A DNA stretch of 23,502 nt. Origin: Deltaproteobacteria bacterium UBA5756. Its GTDB lineage: Bacteria > Desulfobacterota > Syntrophorhabdia > Syntrophorhabdales > Syntrophorhabdaceae. How positions within the stretch are numbered: the stretch's first letter is position 1; every line of letters begins with the position of its first letter. Shown piece by piece: positions 6,956 through 13,126 of the stretch. Under the pieces are notes generated by a model. It worked only from the letters and a program-made list of their open reading frames with translations. It was not told the origin of the DNA and made no database searches. Location: NCBI GenBank assembly GCA_002418985.1, contig DIFE01000144.1, forward strand, positions 12,774 through 36,275. Reading direction: 5' to 3'. Position numbers and translations under genes: made by a program.

Positions 6956-7080
6956 AATAGACCTCATTAGGATTACTATAATGGATAAGCATACACAATG
7001 GATTGAAAAAAGTCTACTAAACTGTTCTTGGAAGTATACAATAATAGACTTTATTGCATCTATTATACCGGAATATTGTA
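6954..7080. promoter_or_regulatory. Candidate HipB operator region of hipBA
   Basis: This AT-rich stretch between the antiporter stop and hipB holds the motif ATAATAGA three times: 6954-6961 (over the hipB start), 7041-7048, and inverted at 7059-7066 (TCTATTAT). The last two form a perfect inverted repeat with a 10-base spacer, flanked by a second inverted pair TACAATA (7037-7043) and TATTGTA (7074-7080). Repeated palindromes upstream of hipB are typical of autoregulated hipBA operons. A TATAGT on the minus strand near 6975 is a possible -10. The motif is seen in the sequence; binding is inferred. Confidence 0.5.
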
Positions 7081-7094
7081 TTATATTGAGTTTA

Positions 7095-8570
7095 TCACTT
7101 TTCTTTCGGCTTTTCCCACTTCATGATTATCTCCCTGACTCTGCCCAGATTCTGGTCGTTAACAAGGACCAGGACAACATCTCCTCCCTCAAGAACAGTG
7201 CCGCCGCTTGGCACAAAGAACTTCTCGTCACGGTTTACAAGCGCAATAAGGCTGTCGGGGGGAAGGCCGAGTTCCACTATCGGTTTACCTGCGATTGCCG
7301 AATTGAAGGGAATGATGAAGTCGACAAGTTGAGTGTCTACGCCGTCGATGGGCGCAAATTCGATGGGGTATCGGCGTTTTCTTTCAAGGGGTGCCTGCAG
7401 CCTCAACAGGCGGGCAACGACGGGAATCGACGAGCCCTGGAGTAGGGCTGAAGTCAGTACAATAAAGAAGACGATATTGAATATTGCCTCGGAGCCGGTT
7501 ACGCCTGCCAGAAGAGGAAAGGTCGCCAGAACGATGGGTACTGACCCTCTCAGGCCGACCCAGGAAATGAAGGTCTTTTCCCTCCAGTTTAGCCGTGCAA
7601 AGAGCAGCGAAAGAAAGACGCTTGCAGGGCGGGCGACGAACATGAGAAATGCTGAACAGGCAAGACCGGTCCAAACAATGGGCACAATGTGGGATGGAAA
7701 AACAAGGAGACCGAGGGTAAGGAACATGGTTATTTGACTGAGCCAGGCGAGGGCGTCAAAAAACCGCAGCAGACTTTTCTTGTAGATAAACTCGCTGTTG
7801 CCGGCAACCAGGCCCGCTATATACGCGGCAAGGAAACCGCTCCCACCCGCGGCCGCCGTGACGCCGTACGTGAGTGCTGCCAGGGCAAGAAAGAAGACAG
7901 GGTAAACGCCTTCATAGTGCGACTTCAATCGATTGAGCATCACGATCATTGCTTTTCCGAAGAAGAATCCGAAGACAATCCCGAATCCCATCTGCCGGAC
8001 AAACAAGAGGGCCATGGAACCAAATGAAGTTCCAGGGTTCATTATGATCTGAATAATCCCTATGGTGAGAAAGACGGCCATAGGGTCGTTGCTGCCCGAT
8101 TCAAGCTCCAGCAACGGCTTCAGACGGCCTTTGAGACTTATGTTCTTGGATCGAAGCACGGAAAAGACGGCCGCGGCGTCTGTCGATGAGACAACAGCCC
8201 CAAGGAGCACAGCGGTGAGAAGGGAAAATCGCAATGCAAAAAAGGCAAAGAAGCCGACCCCAAAGGCCGTGAGCAAGACCCCCAGTGTCGCGAGACTTAT
8301 CGCCGGGAAAAAGGAGGTTTTGACCTCCGGCAACTTTGTATCGAGACCACCTGCGAAGAGGATGAATACGAGCGCAATGACACCAACGGATTGAGACAGG
8401 TGGGCGTCGTCGAAATAGATCCCGCCAGGTCCTTCAGAACCGGCAAGCATCCCGATGCCGAGAAATAACAACAGTGTCGGTATGCCAAGATTTTCAGAAA
8501 GCCTGGCAACTGCAATACTCGCGACAATAAGGAGCGAGCCTATGAGGAGAACGTGTTCGATCGGTATCAT
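7095..8570 (-). CDS. nhaP2: CPA1 cation/proton antiporter, NhaP2 (CvrA) type with RCK_C domain
   Basis: A 491-residue membrane protein. Residues 1-385 form about 12 hydrophobic segments of the Na+/H+ exchanger domain, with the family motifs FILFAGGLDTK, SSTDAAAVFSVLRS and LESGSNDPMAVF; the Asp residues of the last two sit at the ion site. Residues about 400-485 form a TrkA-C/RCK_C domain (AGKPIVELGLPPDSLIALV, then GGDVVLVLV) that binds regulatory ligands. E. coli NhaP2 is longer and carries a further CorC/HlyC-like domain, absent here. The likely role is potassium or sodium extrusion in exchange for protons. The start has a weak GGAA upstream. It lies 108 bases after the universal stress gene, and TGA is followed directly by TAA. 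Confidence 0.92.
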   Translation of the reverse strand: MIPIEHVLLIGSLLIVASIAVARLSENLGIPTLLLFLGIGMLAGSEGPGGIYFDDAHLSQSVGVIALVFILFAGGLDTKLPEVKTSFFPAISLATLGVLLTAFGVGFFAFFALRFSLLTAVLLGAVVSSTDAAAVFSVLRSKNISLKGRLKPLLELESGSNDPMAVFLTIGIIQIIMNPGTSFGSMALLFVRQMGFGIVFGFFFGKAMIVMLNRLKSHYEGVYPVFFLALAALTYGVTAAAGGSGFLAAYIAGLVAGNSEFIYKKSLLRFFDALAWLSQITMFLTLGLLVFPSHIVPIVWTGLACSAFLMFVARPASVFLSLLFARLNWREKTFISWVGLRGSVPIVLATFPLLAGVTGSEAIFNIVFFIVLTSALLQGSSIPVVARLLRLQAPLERKRRYPIEFAPIDGVDTQLVDFIIPFNSAIAGKPIVELGLPPDSLIALVNRDEKFFVPSGGTVLEGGDVVLVLVNDQNLGRVREIIMKWEKPKEK

Positions 8571-8678
8571 AAAATCGTTCCAGTTTCAGGGGTTGGTGCC
8601 GCCAGCCGCCGGGTATGCGGAAAGGCCATGCCGGAAAGGCACACAGGGACTCCGAAAACACACATTCGGCCGGACCTG

Positions 8679-9557
8679 TTATTGGGCAACCAGCACATCG
8701 CATCGCGACTGGGCCAGCATGTGGATTGTAACACTCCCCAGCAATAGTTCTTCAATGCGCGACCGCCCGTGCTTGCCAACAATTATGAGATCCGGATCCC
8801 ACTTTTCAACTATTTCAGGTAGCCTGACTGACGCATGTCCGTGTTCAATCGATTGAAGCGCTTTGTCTGAACCCACCCGGGCGGTTGTCAGGAAGGCTGA
8901 CATTTGGGTTTCGGCATCGATCCGTGCCTTTGCCCGATAGTCTTCAATTATTTTGTCGGACGCTCCGGCAGAGATCATCTGTCTTTCGAAGAGCGGTTCA
9001 AAAACATGCACGATATTGACAAGTGCCCCCGGAGCTATCATGGAACCATACTCCATGGCTTTGCGGGAATTTGGCGAGAAATCGACGGCAACGAGAACCC
9101 GCCGGTATGGTCCGTCAGGCTTGCACTTGACAACCAGGACAGACTTCCTTGTTTTACTCAGAAGCCTCTGGGAAGTGGTCCCAAGGGCCAATGCTCGTAC
9201 CGGGTGCCGCCCGTGAGCGCCAAGTACGAGCAGGTCGTACTCTGAAGCAGTCTCGACGATCAAGTCCAGCGTGCTCCCCAGGCGGACCTGTGGCTCAAGC
9301 GAGAAACCCGACAACAGGCGGGCCTCTTCGGCAAGTTTTCTCAGGGAACGCGAGGCATCGTCAATGATTCCATCTCTGATTTCAGTCGGTGAGCTTATGA
9401 ACTGCTTCAGACTGTCCAGCCACGATTGCTCCAGCACGTGCAGCAGCAATCCTTTCTGCATTGCCAGTGTCGTGCCGAGCATGGCCGCGCGTTCTGCGGC
9501 GTGCCGGGAGTCGGGGGAAAAATCGGTTGCGGCCAAGACGGATTGGATATGTGTCAT
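8679..9557 (-). CDS. Tandem universal stress protein (two UspA domains)
   Basis: A 292-residue cytoplasmic protein with two Usp domains (about 1-148 and 150-292). Each begins with the beta strand and ATD/AVDFSP motif (VLAATDFSPDS; VLVAVDFSPNS). Each also has the ATP-binding motif G-x2-G-x9-G-S/T: GAHG followed by LALGT, and GKHG followed by LLLGS. Both halves therefore look able to bind ATP, unlike many tandem Usp proteins in which one half is degenerate. The ATG at 9557 has AGGAGA 8 bases upstream. It lies between the nitroreductase-like gene (82-base gap) and the antiporter (108-base gap) on the same strand, which suggests a stress or ion-homeostasis unit. Confidence 0.93.
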   Translation of the reverse strand: MTHIQSVLAATDFSPDSRHAAERAAMLGTTLAMQKGLLLHVLEQSWLDSLKQFISSPTEIRDGIIDDASRSLRKLAEEARLLSGFSLEPQVRLGSTLDLIVETASEYDLLVLGAHGRHPVRALALGTTSQRLLSKTRKSVLVVKCKPDGPYRRVLVAVDFSPNSRKAMEYGSMIAPGALVNIVHVFEPLFERQMISAGASDKIIEDYRAKARIDAETQMSAFLTTARVGSDKALQSIEHGHASVRLPEIVEKWDPDLIIVGKHGRSRIEELLLGSVTIHMLAQSRCDVLVAQ

Positions 9558-9639
9558 GTTCTGTCTCTCCTGGGGTACGTCTTTAGGGCGTTGAGCCGGG
9601 TCGCGGCAGGGAAGGGGAGTCCGACCATTAACTTTGGTC

Positions 9640-10929
9640 TTAGTCGCCCGGGTGCCAATGTGCTATGTGCATGGCATGCGTCTTCAGGTAAGATCCCGGC
9701 TTGAAGAACCTGTCGTAAAATTCCAGGTCGAGATGATGCGCCTGCAGATACATAATAACAAACATGGAGGGCACGGTACCGGGAAATTTACCAAAGGTAT
9801 CATGTATATACTGGGCCTGCAGCGCAACGCACTCCCTGAATTTTTCGTCGTGATTCTGTGCGGCCGAACGTACTTTGCGACTGTCTTTCCACGGTCCGGG
9901 GGTTTCGGGGTTAAACGGACCTCCCGGTCCGAATTTGCGCTCGCACAGCGCATCCACGGCAGTCCGCATATCCTGGTGATGGGGCGGGCAGTAGCCTTCC
10001 ATCACTCCCGCGAGTCCAGTGGGATTGGGATAAGGCCAGCGTTCGTCCTCGTCATAGCGGAATTGCAAACCCGGCACTTCGGGTTTGCCGCTTGCGCCAA
10101 GCATGGCGAAGGGGTCAATTCCGTTGAACATCCATCCACCAAGACCCATTGCCTGGAGCATCAATACGCCGGCATAGCAGCTTATCCCGAGTTCCACAGT
10201 AAGTTCCGAAAGCGACCATTGTTCTACGAAGGTAACGTTCCAGACGTTGTCAACGTCCACTATGTCTTTAAACTGTTCGATGCCCGGGATGGAGCATTTG
10301 TTGATGTCATCGTAAAGGACCAGACCGTTCTGAAGCATATAACAAATGTTGAGCAGGACGTGCTGAGAAAGGTCTCCAACAGGGATTACAACCAGGGTAG
10401 ACGGTTTGTTAAACACCTAGGTGTTATGCGCCTCCGTGTACGGCACCTCGGAGGGAATGCCAAGCCGGGAGCTCTGGAGCTTGCGCACACGTTTTCTGAC
10501 GTTGTCGACGAATGCCTCCGGGCTTAATGAGCCGTCATCGGCGCGGTCATCAAAAGCGGGGGCATCGCGCATTTCCAGTATGTACGCACCTTCATCATCC
10601 GTAAAGAAGGTCTGGCTTGTGTGGAATCCGGCGGCTGAGGGAAATACGCGCCCTCCGGCAGACCCGGCATAATTGGAAAGATGCGGGGCATAACGGGCGG
10701 CCCGGTAAATCATGTGATGCCAGGACGTATTGCCGCCGCAGGCGGATACCACCAGCATTTTCTCAAGATCGGTTAACGGCAGCGCCTTCTGCTTAGACGT
10801 ATGTGCGAGCACTCCATCCGGGATATCCGCTCCCATAAAGAATCTCCGGGACCGACGGCCCAAAAGGGCTTCCATGAGAGGAAAAGACAGCATGTCCTGA
10901 AAACCATGAGGGGTTGATAGTTTTGTCAT
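9640..10929 (-). pseudogene. Nitroreductase-like gene interrupted by an in-frame amber codon
   Basis: From the ATG at 10929 (AGGAGG upstream; an ATG at 10977 is less likely) the first 170 residues look like the FMN-binding part of a nitroreductase-type oxidoreductase (MEALLGRRSRRFFMGADIP, then SWHHMIYRAARYAPHLSNYA). Translation stops at TAG (10419-10417). The same frame continues without any further break for 258 codons to 9640 (VIPVGDLSQHVLLN, then the unusual Cys/His-rich EGYCPPHHQDM, and an aromatic, His-rich C-terminus). No ribosome binding site precedes the GTG directly after the TAG, so this is one gene of about 429 codons, not two. A Trp codon (TGG) changed to TAG is the simplest cause. 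The long open second half argues for a recent mutation, a sequence error or read-through. Substrate unknown. Confidence 0.7.
10412..10425. repeat. Perfect 14-bp palindrome over the amber codon
   Basis: AACACCTAGGTGTT is its own reverse complement, and the in-frame TAG of the nitroreductase-like gene lies at its centre. If the ancestral codon was TGG, the mutation itself completed the palindrome. It may be chance, a repair product, or a hairpin relevant to read-through. Confidence 0.6.
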
Positions 10930-10953
10930 GTATCCCTCCTGACCAGACGTTGC

Positions 10954-10971
10954 GCCTGCAAATCTGCAGGC
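10954..10971. other. Short hairpin between OsmC and the nitroreductase-like gene
   Basis: Arms GCCTGCA/TGCAGGC with an AATC loop form a stable stem in the 111-base gap between the two minus-strand genes. No U tract follows on the minus strand, so it is more likely an RNA processing or stability element than a terminator. Inferred from pairing only. Confidence 0.35.
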
Positions 10972-11040
10972 CGGCATGCGTGGTAGAGCAGCAGGGCCGA
11001 TCGAACGAGACAGACGGGTCGAGCAACAAACAGTTTCGGT

Positions 11041-11604
11041 CTATTTTCCCTTATGCAGATGCACGGAAACGGGAACAGATTTCGTGAGTGTATTGAACAC
11101 CGGTGAATATTTTTGCGCTGTCCGGATCATCTCTTCCTTCTGCTCATCCGAAACATCCGCGTCGATCTCGAAGTAGACCCGGATACTTTGATACCCTACC
11201 GGCACGTCCTCTGATATCCCGAGAAAGCCGCGGAGATCCAGATCGCCTTCATATTTCGATCGTATTCCCCGTATTTTGATTCCCCTGGCAGAGGCGTGGG
11301 CAACGAGGCTCGTGGTGAGACATCCGGACAAGGCAACAAGAAGATACTCGACCGGGTTTCTTCCCGCATTATTTCCCAGGAGAACTGGGGGTTCATCCAT
11401 GTCGTAATCCATGGGAGGCCGGGAGTCATCCTCTTTCAGGGCGCCATAAAAGTCTTTGATGGTTCCCCGACAATGAGTTCCGTCGATCCACCTGTTGGTC
11501 GCACGAAATTTGAACTCCGCAATGGCGGGGTTGCCTTTGATGGCTTCAATCGTATTGAATAATTGGGAGACATTCACGCCGTTTACGATTTTGTTATCTG
11601 CCAT
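11041..11604 (-). CDS. OsmC family protein
   Basis: A 187-residue cytoplasmic protein of the OsmC/Ohr superfamily, which reduces organic hydroperoxides through a reactive cysteine. A longer N-terminal extension (about 30 residues) precedes the beta strand with THCRGTIKDF (Cys45). The central helix carries NPVEYLLVALSGCLTTSLV with Cys95 at the conserved position. At the place of the second cysteine in classical OsmC/Ohr, this protein has YSPVFNTLTKSVPV, that is Ser, as in YhfA-like members. Peroxidase activity is therefore uncertain. The ATG at 11604 has an excellent AAAGGAGG. It heads the minus-strand redox/stress block, upstream of the nitroreductase-like gene, and is divergent from the DoxX/rhodanese pair. 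Confidence 0.93.
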   Translation of the reverse strand: MADNKIVNGVNVSQLFNTIEAIKGNPAIAEFKFRATNRWIDGTHCRGTIKDFYGALKEDDSRPPMDYDMDEPPVLLGNNAGRNPVEYLLVALSGCLTTSLVAHASARGIKIRGIRSKYEGDLDLRGFLGISEDVPVGYQSIRVYFEIDADVSDEQKEEMIRTAQKYSPVFNTLTKSVPVSVHLHKGK

Positions 11605-11756
11605 TTGACTACCTCCTTTGCATGTAGTGTAAAGTGAATATCAGCCCCGGATTTCCCCTTGTCAAGATAACGGTGATCGGACACGCCGACGGTACCGGAC
11701 GCGAGTCGGCTGCGGGCTGACATCCGTGCCCGACGTTTCCCTCGCACAGACAACGC

Positions 11757-11786
11757 TTGACATAGTCGTTACCATTCGTGTAAAGT
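11757..11786 (+). promoter_or_regulatory. Sigma-70 type promoter
   Basis: A perfect TTGACA (11757-11762), an 18-base spacer and TAAAGT (11781-11786). Transcription would start near 11793, ahead of the hairpin-rich segment and the terminator at 11931-11963. Confidence 0.4.
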
Positions 11787-11792
11787 ATTTCA

Positions 11793-11963
11793 TAAATAGC
11801 TAATATGACTGTACTCACAATAGCAAATATATTTATTCCATTAGGCTGAGAAGCATGTCGGGAGCCCGTGCGGCTTCCCACTGTCGTGTTCGCAGTTTCT
11901 CCGCCTTAAGGCACATATTGTTCCTCTACGACCCGGCGCGGAATTCTGCGGCCGGGTTTTTTT
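11793..11963 (+). ncRNA. Candidate short RNA or attenuating leader, ~170 nt
   Basis: The segment lies between a plausible promoter and a strong intrinsic terminator and has no credible ORF. It contains a GCT-GAGA-AGC hairpin with a GNRA-type loop (11845-11854), a GGGAGCC/GGCTTCCC hairpin with one bulge (11860-11879), a GCCTTAAGGC palindrome around 11903-11912, and the terminator stem. It could be a free small RNA or a leader whose terminator controls the DoxX/rhodanese genes 28 bases further on. It does not match a riboswitch class I can recognise. Ends are estimates. Confidence 0.35.
11931..11963 (+). terminator. Intrinsic terminator upstream of the DoxX gene
   Basis: Stem ACCCGGC/GCCGGGT (11931-11937 with 11951-11957) followed by an unbroken T7 (11957-11963), a textbook intrinsic terminator on the plus strand. 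There is no protein gene before it on this strand, so it must end a short RNA or act as an attenuator. Confidence 0.7.
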
Positions 11964-11991
11964 GTCTCTTGGTGAAGGTTTGGTGTCTGCA

Positions 11992-12516
11992 ATGACTGAC
12001 AGGCTTTACGAGAATGCGAAAGCAGAGAATTCGGGGATCAAGAAGTTCCTTCTTGGAATGTTTCTCTCGCGTTGGTCTTACCTGGTTGTTCGGGTTGCTC
12101 TGGCGCTCATCTTTATTTACGCCGGAGCGATGAAGCTGATGGATCCGAAGGCCTTTGCCAGGATCATTTCCCACTATGACCTGGTGCCGGAAGTTCTCCT
12201 GCCCGTTGTCGCTATCGGGCTTCCCCTTGCCGAGGTGTTGGCCGGGGTCGCCCTTATCCTTGATATGCGACCGGGGCTCCATGGCGTCTCGGGTATGATC
12301 GTGCTCTTCGTAATTGTGCTCGGGTACGGGGTTCTGACTGATATGAATATCGACTGCGGATGTTTCGGCCCGGAGGAGCTTGAGGGCCGCAAGAGTCTTG
12401 CGCATGCCTTTTATCGTGATCTGGTCTTCCTGGGCGCTGTCGCGTTCCTTTACTGGTCGCGGCTGACCCGTAATCGTCGCCTTTCGCATGAATCTAGCAA
12501 AAATCTACCCAAATAA
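11992..12516 (+). CDS. DoxX/MauE-like redox-associated membrane protein
   Basis: A 174-residue protein with four hydrophobic segments (about 29-48, 66-90, 99-117 and 143-157). The motif IDCGCFG (residues 120-126) between segments 3 and 4 is typical of MauE/DoxX-type proteins linked to thiol redox chemistry. The first helix carries FIYAGAMKLMDP, a family hallmark. The frame is open from a TTG at 11962; ATG 11992 or GTG 11983 are the better starts, although only a weak GAAGG is nearby. It lies 17 bases before the rhodanese gene, so the two form an operon and may pass reducing power or sulfur across the membrane. Regulation may involve the terminator just upstream. Confidence 0.85.
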   Translation: MTDRLYENAKAENSGIKKFLLGMFLSRWSYLVVRVALALIFIYAGAMKLMDPKAFARIISHYDLVPEVLLPVVAIGLPLAEVLAGVALILDMRPGLHGVSGMIVLFVIVLGYGVLTDMNIDCGCFGPEELEGRKSLAHAFYRDLVFLGAVAFLYWSRLTRNRRLSHESSKNLPK

Positions 12517-12533
12517 TAAAAGGAGGAATTGAG

Positions 12534-13049
12534 ATGGTGTTGAGAAGAAGAATGATTATGGCATCAGTTTTTGTACTGGCAGCATGTTTCATCTGGTCAG
12601 GGGCCGCTCTCGCCGCCTGGGGGGACAAGGAACTGGAGACGGAGAAAATAGCAGTGACCTTCCTGAAAGAAGTCCAGCGGGGCAATTACAAGATCGTGTC
12701 AACGGCGGAGTTGAAGGGCTGGGTGGACCAGAAGAAGGACATGCTGATCGTCGACACGATGCCCTTTGAGGATAGCTTCAAGAAACAGCATATTCCGGGA
12801 GCCGTCAATTTCGTCCTGCCTATACCCGAGATGACCCAGATAGACGACAAGACCAAAGCCGGCCTGGAGAAACTGCTCGGGCCGAACAAGGACCGGCTGA
12901 TCGTATTCTACTGCGGTTTCACTAAATGTACCCGCAGCCACAACGGGGCAATGTGGGCTGTCAAGATGGGATACAAGAATGTCTATCGGCATCCCGGCGG
13001 GATCAAGGCGTGGGCCGAAGCGGATTATCCCGTAGGGAAAGTAAAATAA
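12534..13049 (+). CDS. Secreted rhodanese-like protein
   Basis: A 171-residue protein with a Sec signal peptide (arginines at 4-6, hydrophobic core 8-26, cleavage after ALA at about residue 27). A single rhodanese domain covers about residues 52-168. Residues LIVDTMPFEDSFKKQHIPGA give the first half. The active-site loop FYCGFTKCTRSH carries Cys127 as the likely catalytic thiol and a second cysteine at 132, and GYKNVYRHPGGIKAW ends the domain. The loop C-GFTKC-TRSH is one residue unlike the compact six-residue rhodanese loop, so sulfurtransfer specificity may differ. AGGAGG lies 7 bases before the ATG. It pairs with the DoxX-like gene upstream; a strong hairpin follows. Confidence 0.92.
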   Translation: MVLRRRMIMASVFVLAACFIWSGAALAAWGDKELETEKIAVTFLKEVQRGNYKIVSTAELKGWVDQKKDMLIVDTMPFEDSFKKQHIPGAVNFVLPIPEMTQIDDKTKAGLEKLLGPNKDRLIVFYCGFTKCTRSHNGAMWAVKMGYKNVYRHPGGIKAWAEADYPVGKVK

Positions 13050-13072
13050 GAAAAAACGAAGCCTATATTATG

Positions 13073-13115
13073 AAGCTCCGTAGCGTACCCGCCGCGCGGG
13101 TGGGGTACGGAGCTT
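13073..13115. terminator. Bidirectional terminator hairpin between convergent genes
   Basis: Arms AAGCTCCGT and ACGGAGCTT with inner GTACCC/GGGTAC pairing form a long GC-rich stem after the rhodanese stop. It is followed by CTTTCC rather than a clean T run on the plus strand. It lies 12 bases from the end of the convergent CCG-VTT gene and probably serves both directions. Confidence 0.65.
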
Positions 13116-13126
13116 TCCTTCCTGAC

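Larger units (their letters stand above)
11605..11991. other. Divergent intergenic region with promoter signals
   Basis: 387 bases between osmC (minus) and the DoxX gene (plus). An AT-rich core (about 11780-11840) probably holds the osmC promoter on the minus strand. A plus-strand promoter, a hairpin-rich segment and an intrinsic terminator are listed separately. No credible protein gene is present. Confidence 0.5.

Noticed and set aside
10417..10419. Pyrrolysine at the amber codon
   Set aside because: Known pyrrolysine proteins are mainly methylamine methyltransferases, no pyl gene is in the window, and a Trp to stop change is simpler. Kept only as a test in the findings.
9634..10527. 297-residue plus-strand ORF
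   Set aside because: It is antisense to the nitroreductase-like gene, whose motifs and ribosome binding site are convincing, and its translation has no recognisable motif.
11926..12489. 187-residue minus-strand ORF
   Set aside because: Antisense to the DoxX-like gene; it reads through the terminator hairpin and is rich in low-complexity polar residues.
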